A program made the position numbers and the translations under genes. The notes under the pieces are model-generated. The model was given only the letters and a program-made list of their open reading frames with translations. It did not search any database and had not been told where the DNA came from. A DNA stretch of 64,000 nt, taken from positions 1,178,001-1,242,000 of the forward strand of contig OZ252002.1 in the NCBI GenBank assembly GCA_965247265.1, given 5' to 3'. Source of the DNA: G965247265 sp965247265 (GTDB lineage Bacteria > Pseudomonadota > Gammaproteobacteria > UBA4575). Numbering within the stretch: position 1 is the first letter of the stretch; every line of letters starts with the position of its first letter. Positions 18,105-27,978 of the stretch are shown here, in pieces.

Positions 18105-18161
18105 AACACTAATGGATGTATTTATGGCAAAGAAAATGCCACTTATTAGCCATTGAAATGA
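18105..18161 (+). promoter_or_regulatory. shared upstream element, copy 1 (before the Mo-oxidoreductase)
   Basis: AACACTAATGGATGTA is followed at fixed distance by ATGCCACTTATTAGCCATTG and AAATGA. It is one of four copies in the window with the core YACTTATTAGYCATTGAA, each upstream of an operon. The spacing between the two halves is identical in copies 1 and 2. It lies about 120 bp before the start codon at 18283 and is probably an activator site, with the adjacent NarL-type regulator as the best candidate. Confidence 0.65.
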
Positions 18162-18282
18162 CAAATACTTGAGTCACTATGCATCCAAGTATATATTAAA
18201 AAATGTGTCACTAATTTTTTATAGAGTCAGTAGGCTGAAGCTTTTGTATAAGTGTTTACGTTGAAATGAAGAGGGACATCTA

Positions 18283-20409
18283 ATGTCTGCACAAATCAAA
18301 GAAACTCACTATGGGTCTTGTCCACATGACTGTCCGGACACTTGTTCAATGCTGTATGAAGTCGAAAACGGAAAGTTGGCTGGTGTGCGGAGTAATAAAG
18401 AACACCCTGTGACGCGTGGTGGTTTATGTGTCAAAGTAAAAGATTATGAGAAAAGACATAATCATCCTGATCGTGTTTTATATCCTCTTCGCCGTAGCGG
18501 ACCCAAAGGTAGCAAACAGTTTGAGCGCATATCATGGGACGAAGCCTTGGATGAAATCACAAGCCGATGGAAAACCATAATTGATAAATATGGCCCACAA
18601 GCAATAATCCCCAATAGTTATTTAGGGCATCAGGGTTTAATAAATGGGCTAAATGGTGGCGATGCTTTTTTTAACAGGCTAGGAGCGACCGTTTGTGAAC
18701 GAACATATTGTGGTGAAGGTTCTTCAACTGCTTGGTTGTTAACTCATGGCCCCAGCAGCGGAGTCGACCCAGAAAGTATGGCTCATTCCAAATATATTGT
18801 TGTTTGGGGTTGTAATATGGTTAGTACAAACTTACATGCTTGGCATTTTGTTGAGACGGCTAGGCAGAATGGTGCCAAGGTTGTAGTAATTGATCCCATC
18901 AAGTCTCGCACTGCAAAACAAGCAGATTGGCATATCAGTCCTCGTGTTGGTACCGATGGTGCCCTGGCAATGGCGATGATAAATACGATCATCGAAGAAG
19001 GTTTAGTTGATCAAGATTATGTTGACAATTATACCGTGGGCTACAAAGACTTGGCTGAAAGAGCGAATGAGCGTACTCCGGAGTGGGCAGAAAAAATTAC
19101 CGGCATATCGGCAGACGATATTCGCACTCTTGCCCGTGAATTTGCTTCAACAGACCCTGCCGTTATCCGTATTGGTGTAGCATTGGAAAGAAATTGGGGT
19201 GGTTGTCAGGCGATACGAGCTATTCTTTGTATTCCAGCTCTAACCGGCGCCTGGCGAGATGTCGGTGGAGGTGTTTACGCGTTTACGTTTTGGGAGCATC
19301 CCTATAAATTAGACGTCATTTCGCAACCGAATTTCATTCCAGAAGGTACCCGTGTGGTCAATATTCTACAGATCGGTCGTGCACTCACCGGTGAAATGCA
19401 TCTAGATCCACCTATTCAATCAGTGATGTGTTGGAATACAAATCCAGTTACTCAGTCACCGGAAAGTGACAAGATTGTAGAGGGATTGCTGCGGGAAGAT
19501 TTATTTCTGGTTTCTGCAGAGCATTTTATTTCTGACACAGCAGCTTATGCCGATATAGTTCTGCCAGCAGCCATGGGTGCAGAGATCGAAGACATCATTC
19601 TTTCATGGGGTCATAACTATCTTAGCTACACGGCAAAATGTATTGATCCACCAGGGGAGGCTGTTTCCAATAGAGAAATTTTTAGGCGCTTGGCCACGTG
19701 TATGGGATTTAAAGACGAATGTCTTCACTGGTCTGATTCTGAATGTTTAGAGCATTTTATTGATTGGGATTCGCCAGCTTGCAAGGGGATCACTTTAGAT
19801 GATCTGCGTGAACATGGTTTTGCTCGTGTCAACCTCGGTGACCCGAGTACCCGTGCTCCGCACAAAGAAGGTAATTTTCCTACGGACACTGGTAAGTGTG
19901 AAATGCTGGCAGCGGGAGCTGCTAATGGTAATTTTGTAGGTGGGCCGTGGCGCCAGATGTATGATGGTTTTCAGGGAGGCGAACCACTGGATACCTTACC
20001 AGATTATTTACCATCAAAAGAAAATGCTGAAACGAATCCGGATCTAGCCAAAATATATCCTTTAAATATTATCACTCCTAAGAGCCATGGTTTCCTGAAT
20101 TCATGTTATGGGAATATGGATCACAAAATTAAAGGTCAGGGCGAACAATTCATCTTGGTCAATGAAACGGATGCTAATGAGCGTGGCATTAAGAATGGTG
20201 ATTCAATACGTGTCTTTAATGATCGAGGAGAATATGAAGGTCTAGCGAAGATAAGCGATGATGTCAGTACAGGTTTAATTGTCACAACATTAGGTTATTG
20301 GCGACAATTGAATAATGGCACCGTCAACGTCGTTAGTTCTGCAGATTTTGCGGATATGGGACACGCGCCCATGGTTTGTGACACCTTGGTGCAGATAGCT
20401 CCAGTTTGA
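18283..20409 (+). CDS. molybdopterin (Mo-bisPGD) oxidoreductase, DMSO-reductase family
   Basis: 708 aa. The N-terminus has four cysteines for a 4Fe-4S cluster: SCPHDCPDTCSML (C13, C17, C21) and GLCVK (about C49). Domains for the bis-molybdopterin cofactor follow: VWGCNMVSTNLH, VVIDPIKSRTAKQADWH, and a C-terminal PLNIITPKSHGFLNS...DAN-ERGIKNGDSIRVFNDRGE barrel. TYCGEGSS at about residue 147 could supply the metal ligand. No twin-arginine leader is seen, so it is cytoplasmic. It resembles the soluble formate-dehydrogenase/polysulfide-reductase-like group, but the substrate is open. It is preceded by upstream element copy 1 and AGAGGGACAT as RBS. Confidence 0.88.
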   Translation: MSAQIKETHYGSCPHDCPDTCSMLYEVENGKLAGVRSNKEHPVTRGGLCVKVKDYEKRHNHPDRVLYPLRRSGPKGSKQFERISWDEALDEITSRWKTIIDKYGPQAIIPNSYLGHQGLINGLNGGDAFFNRLGATVCERTYCGEGSSTAWLLTHGPSSGVDPESMAHSKYIVVWGCNMVSTNLHAWHFVETARQNGAKVVVIDPIKSRTAKQADWHISPRVGTDGALAMAMINTIIEEGLVDQDYVDNYTVGYKDLAERANERTPEWAEKITGISADDIRTLAREFASTDPAVIRIGVALERNWGGCQAIRAILCIPALTGAWRDVGGGVYAFTFWEHPYKLDVISQPNFIPEGTRVVNILQIGRALTGEMHLDPPIQSVMCWNTNPVTQSPESDKIVEGLLREDLFLVSAEHFISDTAAYADIVLPAAMGAEIEDIILSWGHNYLSYTAKCIDPPGEAVSNREIFRRLATCMGFKDECLHWSDSECLEHFIDWDSPACKGITLDDLREHGFARVNLGDPSTRAPHKEGNFPTDTGKCEMLAAGAANGNFVGGPWRQMYDGFQGGEPLDTLPDYLPSKENAETNPDLAKIYPLNIITPKSHGFLNSCYGNMDHKIKGQGEQFILVNETDANERGIKNGDSIRVFNDRGEYEGLAKISDDVSTGLIVTTLGYWRQLNNGTVNVVSSADFADMGHAPMVCDTLVQIAPV

Positions 20410-20509
20410 TAATAAATTATAGTGCTGAAGTAGTATTCAGCTCTCGATAGAAATTTTTAATAACATTCACAATTACTTTTTTTAATTAAACTAAAGAGGT
20501 AACTGGCTC

Positions 20510-20875
20510 ATGATTAATAATAAAAATGAAATAGATGCGATATGTAGGGCTGTTCAATATTATGTCGATGGAGCAATTTCTGGTAAAGGTGACGATATGA
20601 AGCCTGGATTTCATGAAGGCGCTACAATATATGGATACGTGGGCAACGATTTATTTGCGGGACCAATACAAGGTCTTTATGACTGGAATGATGAAAACGG
20701 CCCCGCAGCAGAACTACAAGCAAAGATTACCAGTATTGAAATTATTGAAACTGCTGCAAATGTTCGTGTAGACCTGAGTAATTGGACAGGTAGTAACTAT
20801 TCTGATTTGTTCAATCTACTTAAAGTTGATGGTGAGTGGAAGATAATGAACAAGGTTTTTCACACTTATTCTTGA
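20510..20875 (+). CDS. putative lumazine-binding / NTF2-like protein
   Basis: 121 aa; AAAGAGGTAA precedes ATG. The pattern is that of the Lumazine_bd_2 group of the NTF2-like fold: AVQYYVDGAISGKGDDMKPGFHEGATIYGYVGNDL, then LYDWNDENGPAAEL and a final DLFNLLKVDGEWKIMNKVFH. These are small cone-shaped proteins that bind hydrophobic ligands or act as small enzymes. It lies 100 bp after the oxidoreductase on the same strand and is followed by a shared terminator, so it is probably the last gene of that operon. Confidence 0.75.
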   Translation: MINNKNEIDAICRAVQYYVDGAISGKGDDMKPGFHEGATIYGYVGNDLFAGPIQGLYDWNDENGPAAELQAKITSIEIIETAANVRVDLSNWTGSNYSDLFNLLKVDGEWKIMNKVFHTYS

Positions 20876-20968
20876 CATAAAATTCAGCTCATAACACAAA
20901 GGTCATGTGATGATGACGTCTTAACGATGGAGTCATCCTCTATTCTAAATTACCTGTAAAACTTTTAT

Positions 20969-21005
20969 ACGCGCATATCGTGGAGTTTGCCAACGATATG
21001 CGCGT
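20969..21005. terminator. bidirectional terminator between convergent genes
   Basis: A perfect 13-bp stem (20969-20981 with 20993-21005) with an 11-nt loop lies between the plus-strand NTF2-like gene and the minus-strand aldehyde dehydrogenase. A short T-run follows on the plus strand and an A/T-rich tract on the other. Confidence 0.8.
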
Positions 21006-21030
21006 TTAGACCTTATTAATTATCTACAAG

Positions 21031-22545
21031 CTAGCTCAAACCAATATAAGTACAGATAGATTTATGTTCAGTGTAGCTATTTAACACCTCTTTACCCATC
21101 TCACGTCCCCAGCCCGATTGTTTGTATCCTCCGAACGGCAAGGCAGCATCAAATATGTTGTAGCAATTAATCCATACGGTTCCTGCTTGTAATTCAGCGG
21201 CAATTTTATGCGCTTTGCTGATGTCCTTCGTCCAAATTCCTGCGGCTAACCCATAGTCGGAATCATTAGCGTGTTTTAACGCCTCTGTTTCGCCTTTCGC
21301 AAAAGGGGATGCTACTACTACTGGACCAAAGATTTCTTCTTTCACCACTTTCATATTAGGATTGGTGTTGGTTAATACGGTAGGTTCAACAAAATATCCT
21401 TTATCACCACTGCGTTTTCCTCCTACTCGCGCATTGGCACCTTCATTCATGCCTTCATCTAAGAAACCACAAACACGCTTAAGCTGAGTTTCGGATACCA
21501 TAGGACCCATCTCAACCGTCGGATCTAATCCCCTGCCTAGTTTCATGTTTGAAGCAATGTCTGATACACCTTGGACAACTTCATCAAAGATATTGTCTTC
21601 GACATAAAGACGAGAACCTGCAGCACAGCATTGACCATGGTTAAAGAAAATTGCACTGGCAGCCCCTGGAATCGCAATATCAAGGTCAGCGTCTGACATG
21701 ACGATGTTGGGTGATTTGCCCCCAAGTTCTAACGTTACCTTTTTAAGATTCCCTGCAGCGGCTTTTAAAATAGATTTCCCAACTTCAGTGGATCCTGTAA
21801 AAGCCACTTTATCTACTCCTGGATGAGCTGCCAAAGCCGCACCGCTTATTTCTCCAATGCCGGTAACTATATTCACGACTCCATCTGGAATTCCGGCTTC
21901 TTGTATTAGTTCTGCTAACTTAAGCCCTGTTAAAGGGGTTTCTTCAGCAATTTTTAGAACCGTGCAACAGCCAGTTGCTAATGCAGGAGCTAGTTTCCAA
22001 GCAGCCATTAAAAGAGGGAAGTTCCAAGGAATGATTTGCGCAACAACGCCTATTGGGTCTCTTGTGGTGTAAGCGTGATATTGCGCACCAGGAGTGTAGG
22101 GCACAGATAACTGAATTGTAGAGCCTTCAATTTTGGTTGCCCAGCCCGCCATGTAGTGAAATATATCTGCTGAAAGAGGCACGTCAGCAGCTCTTGCAAC
22201 CCCAATAGGTTTGCCTACATCTAGAGATTCAAGTTCAGCTAGCTCATCTAAATTTTCAAGTATTAAATCGCCAAGTCGCCAAACCATCTTGCCTCGTTCA
22301 GAAGGGGTAAGCTTAGACCATGGCCCCTTAAAAGCACGTCGTGCTGCCATGACGGCTCGATCAACATCTTGCGCACTCGCATTAGGTATATGGGTAATTA
22401 CATCCCCTGTTGCAGGATCAAATACCGCTATAGTATCTCCCGTATCAGCATCCACCCATTTGCCGTCAATAAACATTTTTGCGGGTTTGCCAGCAAGCGT
22501 TGCTAGAAAAGGAGGTAAGGAAATTGTTTGAACATTCGCACTCAT
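21031..22545 (-). CDS. NAD(P)-dependent aldehyde dehydrogenase
   Basis: 504 aa. The ALDH superfamily hallmarks are complete: VAQIIPWNFPLLMAAWKLAPALATG, the coenzyme loop TGSTEVGKSI, the general-base Glu in TLELGGKSPN, and the nucleophile in NHGQCCAAGSR. The text is most like the betaine/phenylacetaldehyde dehydrogenase group. AGGAG lies 8 nt before ATG. It oxidises an aldehyde to the acid; the acyl-CoA ligase upstream on the same strand could then activate the product, although about 80 bp and a small ORF separate the genes. Confidence 0.93.
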   Translation of the reverse strand: MSANVQTISLPPFLATLAGKPAKMFIDGKWVDADTGDTIAVFDPATGDVITHIPNASAQDVDRAVMAARRAFKGPWSKLTPSERGKMVWRLGDLILENLDELAELESLDVGKPIGVARAADVPLSADIFHYMAGWATKIEGSTIQLSVPYTPGAQYHAYTTRDPIGVVAQIIPWNFPLLMAAWKLAPALATGCCTVLKIAEETPLTGLKLAELIQEAGIPDGVVNIVTGIGEISGAALAAHPGVDKVAFTGSTEVGKSILKAAAGNLKKVTLELGGKSPNIVMSDADLDIAIPGAASAIFFNHGQCCAAGSRLYVEDNIFDEVVQGVSDIASNMKLGRGLDPTVEMGPMVSETQLKRVCGFLDEGMNEGANARVGGKRSGDKGYFVEPTVLTNTNPNMKVVKEEIFGPVVVASPFAKGETEALKHANDSDYGLAAGIWTKDISKAHKIAAELQAGTVWINCYNIFDAALPFGGYKQSGWGREMGKEVLNSYTEHKSICTYIGLS

Positions 22546-22620
22546 AGTAATTTCTCCTATTAATATTTAGTAAAGTTTTAAATTTATTTTCAATGATCTG
22601 ATGTCTAAATATGCTCATAC

Positions 22621-22761
22621 TTATTTTTTAAGAATCGCTAATGTCAATAAAGACAAAGCCACTAAATCATCTTTCCCATCACACATATTTAAAAACCATA
22701 CTTGTGTAGATTCATCCTTGTGTGCCGCATAGCCTTCTCCAAAAATATAATTAGTAGTCAC
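22621..22761 (-). CDS. small hypothetical protein in the acyl-CoA operon
   Basis: 46 aa, too short for routine ORF calls. The GTG at 22759-22761 lies 2 nt after the crotonase stop codon, so it could be translationally coupled. Sequence features: it begins VTTNYIFGEGYAAHKDES, has QVWFLNMCDGKDD in the middle, and ends with an amphipathic/hydrophobic helix LVALSLLTLAILKK. The composition is protein-like and the spacing is operon-like. There is no recognised family and the RBS is weak. Confidence 0.4.
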   Translation of the reverse strand: MTTNYIFGEGYAAHKDESTQVWFLNMCDGKDDLVALSLLTLAILKK

Positions 22762-22763
22762 TT

Positions 22764-23540
22764 TTAATTATTTTTATTTAAGAAATTGGATATGCCTTCA
22801 CCTGCCTCGTCCATCATGAGGTTGCATACAATCCTTTCTGTAGCTAATTGATATGCGTTTTCAAGATTAAGTTTTGATTGTTGGTAAAACATTTTTTTAC
22901 CTAATCGAATTGCTCCAGAAAATTTATTAACGATTGCTTGTGCTACTTCATCTACTTTTGCATCAAGTTCTCCATCACGTACGGCATCATTAATCAACCC
23001 CCATTCGGCTGCAGTAGTAGCATCAATTAAGCGCCCTGTAAGCAGTAATTCCATAGATCTTTTTTCAGAAATGGTACGACTGACTGGAACAGATGGTGTA
23101 GAACAAAAAAGACCAAGATTGATACCATTTACGCCAAACCTTGCTTTTTCGCTAGCATATGCTAAGTCACAGCTTGCAACTAATTGACAACCTGCGGCCA
23201 CTGCTGTTGCATGAATTTTTGCAATAACGGGTTGAGGCAGATGTACAATTTTAAGCATTACTTCAGTGCAAAGAGTAAATAATTCTTGTGCATAGTTTTC
23301 GCTTCTATCTGAATTCATTTCTTTTAAGTCATGGCCTGCACAAAAACCCCTGCCATTTGCTTCAAGGATAACTACACTTACATCATCACGAACAGCCACA
23401 TCGTTTAATGCAGTTTTAAATTGTGCCAACATATCCATTGATAGAGCATTAAATTTATCGGATCGATTTAATGTAATCGTAGCGATTGCATCTGTTTGCG
23501 ATAACAACACGAGATTTGATTTTTGTTCGACTTCAGTCAT
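22764..23540 (-). CDS. enoyl-CoA hydratase/isomerase family protein (ECHDC3-like)
   Basis: 258 aa from ATG 23540, chosen because AGGAGG precedes it by 8 nt; upstream in-frame codons lack an RBS. Crotonase-fold markers: GFCAGHDLKEM, which forms the oxyanion hole, and ASCDLAYASEKARFGVNGINLGLFCSTP. The usual P-E with the second catalytic Glu is replaced by N-G here. GINLGLFCSTP is what I recall for ECHDC3-type crotonases, whose reaction is not certain. It overlaps the end of the acyl-CoA ligase gene (ATGACTGA), so the two are translationally coupled. Confidence 0.85.
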   Translation of the reverse strand: MTEVEQKSNLVLLSQTDAIATITLNRSDKFNALSMDMLAQFKTALNDVAVRDDVSVVILEANGRGFCAGHDLKEMNSDRSENYAQELFTLCTEVMLKIVHLPQPVIAKIHATAVAAGCQLVASCDLAYASEKARFGVNGINLGLFCSTPSVPVSRTISEKRSMELLLTGRLIDATTAAEWGLINDAVRDGELDAKVDEVAQAIVNKFSGAIRLGKKMFYQQSKLNLENAYQLATERIVCNLMMDEAGEGISNFLNKNN

Positions 23541-25182
23541 TTGATAATCCTCCTGAATAAAATTTTTCTTTTGCAATTTCTCGAAGTTTAAATTTTTGTA
23601 TTTTCCCTGTGGATGTTCTAGGAAGAGTCCTGATCTCCATGTGTTGGGGTACTTTAAAATGCGCTAATTTATTTCGGCAATGCTCAATTAGCTGTTCTTG
23701 TCCAATATGTTGCATTGCGGCTTTAAGCTCAATGAATGCGCAGGGGATTTCACCCCATTTTGGATCCGGGCACGCGACTACTGCCGCACCTGCTACCGCC
23801 GGGTGCTCGTATAAAGCATCTTCGATTTCTAGGCTTGAAATATTTTCACCACCTGAAATGATGATATCTTTAGAGCGATCTTTGATTTGCAGATATCCAT
23901 CTTCATGAAATACTCCTAAATCACCTGTCGCAAACCACCCGTTTCTAAAAGACTGCGAAGTTGCTTCTGGGTTTTTTAGATAACCCATCATGACATTATT
24001 ACCGCGCATAAATATTTCTCCAATGGTTTCTCCGTTTTTTGGAACAGGTTCCATTGTATCTGGATCAGCAATCATGATTTCTTCTAATACATGATAGGCG
24101 ACTCCTTGCCGGCCTTTTAATTTAGTGTGTTCTTCAATGGGTAAACTATTCCATGATTCTTGTGGTTCGCAAAATACAGCGGGTCCGTAGGTTTCGGTGA
24201 GTCCATATACATGGGTAAGATCAATTCCATCTGCTTCCATGGATCGAAATACAGAGGTAGGGGGTGGAGCTGCAGCAACCATTCCATGGACTAAATGTTG
24301 CTTCTTCTTTTTTAGTTTTTCCGGTGCATTATGTATAAGCTGATGAACAATAGGCGCACCACAATAGTGAGTTACTTTTTCTTTAATAATTAAATCATAA
24401 ATTAATTCTGTTTCTACTTTACGTAGACAAATACTTGTTCCGCCAATGGCTGCTAATGTCCAAGGGAAACACCAACCGTTACAATGAAACATTGGAAGTG
24501 TCCATAGATAAACCGGCTGATTTTTCATTTGCCAAGTCAGCACATTGCTCAGAGAATTTAAATAAGCACCACGATGATGTGATACCACACCTTTTGCAGC
24601 TCCCGTTGTCCCAGAAGTGTAGCCCAATGAAATCGGACTCCATTCATCTTCAGGTAGGTCCCATTTGAAATTTACTGAACCAGCATGAATCAAATTTTCG
24701 TAAGTAGTCTCGCTTAGAGGATCATAAGATTTAGCTATCTGACTATTTATATCAATCACTTGTATAGAATGCTTGATAAGCTTGAGTGCCTCAGTGATAA
24801 CAGGTGTTAATTCTCGGTCAGTGATCAATAATTTGGACTCGCTATGTTTAAGTTGATACGCAATTGATTGAGCATCTAAGCGTGTATTGATAGCGTGAAT
24901 CACAGCGCCGATCATTGGAATACTATAGTGTGCTTCAAATAATTCCGGTCCATTGAAAGCAATAATAGAAACAGTATCGTTCTTTTGTATTCCAAGTTTA
25001 TGTAATGAAGACGCAACCGCACAAATCCTTTGGTATGTTTCACGCCATGAGTATCTACGATCATCAGAGACTACAGCGGTATGGTTTGGGAAAACGTTTA
25101 CTGCGCGCTTTAAGAAAGACAATGGAGATAAAGGAACGTAGTTAGCAGAAGTCTTGTCAAGGCCTTCATTAAAAGCGCTCAT
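23533..25182 (-). CDS. acyl-CoA synthetase (AMP-forming)
   Basis: 549 aa; AGGAGA lies 8 nt before ATG. Adenylation motifs are intact: SLGYTSGTTGAAKGVVSHHRG (P-loop), VYGLTETYGP, GWFATGDLGVFHEDGYLQIKDRSKD and the C-terminal lysine in RTSTGKIQKFKLR. The protein activates a carboxylic acid to its CoA thioester, probably a short- or medium-chain acid as in the FadD3/propionate-like group. It is first in an operon with the crotonase and diverges from the FIST/kinase module. No membrane segment is seen. Confidence 0.92.
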   Translation of the reverse strand: MSAFNEGLDKTSANYVPLSPLSFLKRAVNVFPNHTAVVSDDRRYSWRETYQRICAVASSLHKLGIQKNDTVSIIAFNGPELFEAHYSIPMIGAVIHAINTRLDAQSIAYQLKHSESKLLITDRELTPVITEALKLIKHSIQVIDINSQIAKSYDPLSETTYENLIHAGSVNFKWDLPEDEWSPISLGYTSGTTGAAKGVVSHHRGAYLNSLSNVLTWQMKNQPVYLWTLPMFHCNGWCFPWTLAAIGGTSICLRKVETELIYDLIIKEKVTHYCGAPIVHQLIHNAPEKLKKKKQHLVHGMVAAAPPPTSVFRSMEADGIDLTHVYGLTETYGPAVFCEPQESWNSLPIEEHTKLKGRQGVAYHVLEEIMIADPDTMEPVPKNGETIGEIFMRGNNVMMGYLKNPEATSQSFRNGWFATGDLGVFHEDGYLQIKDRSKDIIISGGENISSLEIEDALYEHPAVAGAAVVACPDPKWGEIPCAFIELKAAMQHIGQEQLIEHCRNKLAHFKVPQHMEIRTLPRTSTGKIQKFKLREIAKEKFYSGGLSND

Positions 25183-25355
25183 TTCAGATGTATCTCCTAG
25201 TTAAAGCAGGATAGTAGCTGAAGAGCTATGCTAAAAAGTCCTATATGGCCCAAAAGTGTTATAAACATATATTAATCATTGTTATAACTGGCGATTCCAT
25301 AGGTACCAAATAATATTTGCTAAATTTTGCTTTGCCAATCTACAATTTGTCTGAA

Positions 25356-26567
25356 ATGGCAAAAAATGCAAATTACGATAGTGTAAAAAATGGCAGTAAT
25401 GGAAGTCGGAATGTAGTAACGACATCTAGTTATTCCACGAATTCAAATATTAGATGTGCATTAGATGAAATAGCAAGCCAAGTTAACAGCAACGCAGCAG
25501 GGCTAACTTTTTGCTTTTTATCAGGTTATAAAATATCTGAACTTATTCATCTTAATCTTAAGGAATGGTTTCCACAGGGAATTGTCATGGCATGCACAGG
25601 GGCTGCTGTTATCACTTCAAGAAGTTACCCAAAAAGAGGGGTCGTCGTAACGTGTATATCAAACTCTGCAATAACGGCGGTATCTGACCGTATCATTACC
25701 GACGATAATTTACGACTATCAGATATACGCATGCGAGTAAAACGTTTAAGTCGAAAATTAGAAAAGAAGATTGGTGTTATCTCATTCAGAGATGTTTTTG
25801 CAATATTGTTAATGGATGGCATGCAGAACTGTGAAGAAATGGTTACCAGTGCGGTGGGGAGTCAGTTGCGGGGAGTGCCTCTTTGTGGAGGATCTGCTAC
25901 AGACAGTATGCAATTTAAAGAAACAGCAATTTATTCGAATGGAGAATGGTTAAATGGCGACAGTGCTTTAGTGTTGGCGCATACTCGCTTAGCTTTCGAA
26001 GTATTTTCAACACATCATTACACTAGCAAGTCGGAACGTATCGTAATTAGTAACGCCGATCCCTCAAATAGGAAAATTCTCGAGATAAACGGCCGACCCG
26101 CTGCGCAAGAGTATGCGCGATTAATTGGGTGTACAGTTGATGAATTGAATACAGATATACTTTCCCAATATGCGATGTTAGTTAATATTGGTGGGCGCCA
26201 ATACGTTCGTAGTGTAGTTCGAGCAAATAAGGATGATTCGTTAACTTTTGCCTGCGCAGTTGATGAAGGGGTGGTAATGTATTTTGCGCGCGGTATGGAG
26301 ATGGTAAAAAATATAGAGCAAACACTTGAGCGTGTACGATCTCATATTGGATCCTTGGAATTGGTGTTGGGATTTAATTGTGCGTATAGAGAACTTGAGA
26401 TGAGAAGGTTCGGATTGACAAGAGAAATATTGAAAATATTTCGACAAAATAATGTTGTAGGGTTCAGTGCATTTGGAGAGCAGATTAATTCAATGCACGT
26501 CAACCAGACATTTACGGGAATAGCATTAAGTGAAGCAGGAGAGGCTTACGAAACAAAATACATATAA
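25356..26567 (+). CDS. FIST-domain sensor protein (NosP-like)
   Basis: About 403 aa from ATG 25356; a TTG at 25317 is an alternative and neither has a strong RBS. The FIST N domain spans ALDEIASQVNSNAAGLTFCFLSGYKISELIH to VPLCGGSATD; FIST_C ends GFSAFGEQINSMHVNQTFTGIAL, which is characteristic. In Pseudomonas the FIST protein NosP binds haem/NO and controls a cognate hybrid kinase (established for NosP/NahK; inferred here). The next gene, a hybrid kinase, starts within its last 38 bp, so the pair should be co-translated. Confidence 0.82.
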   Translation: MAKNANYDSVKNGSNGSRNVVTTSSYSTNSNIRCALDEIASQVNSNAAGLTFCFLSGYKISELIHLNLKEWFPQGIVMACTGAAVITSRSYPKRGVVVTCISNSAITAVSDRIITDDNLRLSDIRMRVKRLSRKLEKKIGVISFRDVFAILLMDGMQNCEEMVTSAVGSQLRGVPLCGGSATDSMQFKETAIYSNGEWLNGDSALVLAHTRLAFEVFSTHHYTSKSERIVISNADPSNRKILEINGRPAAQEYARLIGCTVDELNTDILSQYAMLVNIGGRQYVRSVVRANKDDSLTFACAVDEGVVMYFARGMEMVKNIEQTLERVRSHIGSLELVLGFNCAYRELEMRRFGLTREILKIFRQNNVVGFSAFGEQINSMHVNQTFTGIALSEAGEAYETKYI

Positions 26568-27978
26568 TACTCTAACCTCGGTCAATTTAGAGCAAGAGAT
26601 AATAAGGCTTAAAAAAATTAATGAAGCTTTGATATCTAGAGTTGAACGTGAGGCTGCAAGTAAAACTGAGTCTGCATATTCTATGTTTGAGACTGCTGCA
26701 ACGCTTGAAGCTGCTGTGGAACAACGCACTACGGAGTTGCAACATGTTAATGACCTACTTATGGAAGAGATTAACCGTAGAGAAAATATTGAACAACAGC
26801 TAAAGCATGCAAAGGATGATGCAGAGCAGGCCAACAAAAATAAAACGCAATTTCTTGTTGCAGTTAGTCACGATTTGAATCAACCATTAACCGCTGCGCA
26901 TTTGATGGCTGGATCTTTACTAGAAGAATTAGAATTTTCTACACCAAATATAGATTCTTTGCTGTTATATTCAAAACGTGTTTCTACATCCTTAGAGACA
27001 ATGGAAAACTTATTGAACAGTTTAGTTGATATATCAAAGCTTGAGGCTGGGGTGGTAGAAACTAATATCGCGGATTTTTCTATCGCGGTAATACTTAAAC
27101 AATTAGATACTGAATACAGCCTACAAGCTCAACAACGTAGATTAACTTTTCGATATGTACCTTCTACAATAATAGTGCGTAGTGATTTAGTGTTATTGGG
27201 TAGGGTGCTTAGTAATTTTATTTCTAATGCTATGAGGTATACGAATAAGGGTAAAGTATTATTGGGTTGCAGAAGAAAAAAAAATGCTCTCAGTATAGAA
27301 GTTTGGGATACGGGAACTGGTATTCCTAAAAATGAAATGGAAAATATATTTAAAGAGTTTCGTCAGTTATCAAATGCTGACAAAAGTAGCGAGAAAGGAC
27401 TTGGACTCGGATTGGCTATAGTAGAACGCATTGCTCGAATACTAGAAGTGAAAATTTCGGTTAGATCTGTTGCGCGAAAGGGCTCAGTGTTTTCTGTAGA
27501 AGTACCCTATGGAAATCCTAATATAGCTGCAGAAAATAGGATGAGTATTCAATTTTTCCGCGCTAACGAGAATTTTTATAATAAAACAATATTATTAGTT
27601 GAAGATAATAAACCTTCGCTAGAGGCGCTTAAAACCACTTTGGAAAGTTGGGGTTGCGAAATTGTTGGAGCAACTTCTCTTAAGGAAATTAAAGTTAAGA
27701 TGCGAAAATTAAGGCAGCTTGAGCCTGATTTAATTATCGTGGACTATCATTTGGATGAAAGAACTAGTGGTGTAGAAGTGCTTAAGTATTTTAAAGATAA
27801 TTACAACATGTCTTGTCCTGCATTAATCGTTACCAGCGATCAGTCGGCAAAAATTAGACGGCTAATAGAAAATAATGGTTATAATTATATGTATAAACCA
27901 ATAAAGCTAGCAAAACTTAGAGCTTTTCTTAATCACACACTAAGTAGTAACCCCCCCATTGGTATTCATCATTCCTAA
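26530..27978 (+). CDS. hybrid sensor histidine kinase, NahK/ErcS-like
   Basis: 482 aa from GTG 26530. Order of parts: a long coiled coil (about residues 15-105, LEQEIIRLKKINEAL... TTELQHVNDLLMEEI), HisKA with the phospho-His in VSHDLNQPL (about H114), HATPase (NFISNAMRYT, DTGTGIP, GLGLGLAIVERIA), and a C-terminal receiver with the acceptor Asp in IIVDYHLDE (about 405). There is no transmembrane segment, so input must come from a partner, presumably the FIST protein encoded by the overlapping gene upstream. Its 3' end overlaps the convergent regulator gene by 39 bp. Confidence 0.92.
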   Translation: MKQERLTKQNTYNTLTSVNLEQEIIRLKKINEALISRVEREAASKTESAYSMFETAATLEAAVEQRTTELQHVNDLLMEEINRRENIEQQLKHAKDDAEQANKNKTQFLVAVSHDLNQPLTAAHLMAGSLLEELEFSTPNIDSLLLYSKRVSTSLETMENLLNSLVDISKLEAGVVETNIADFSIAVILKQLDTEYSLQAQQRRLTFRYVPSTIIVRSDLVLLGRVLSNFISNAMRYTNKGKVLLGCRRKKNALSIEVWDTGTGIPKNEMENIFKEFRQLSNADKSSEKGLGLGLAIVERIARILEVKISVRSVARKGSVFSVEVPYGNPNIAAENRMSIQFFRANENFYNKTILLVEDNKPSLEALKTTLESWGCEIVGATSLKEIKVKMRKLRQLEPDLIIVDYHLDERTSGVEVLKYFKDNYNMSCPALIVTSDQSAKIRRLIENNGYNYMYKPIKLAKLRAFLNHTLSSNPPIGIHHS

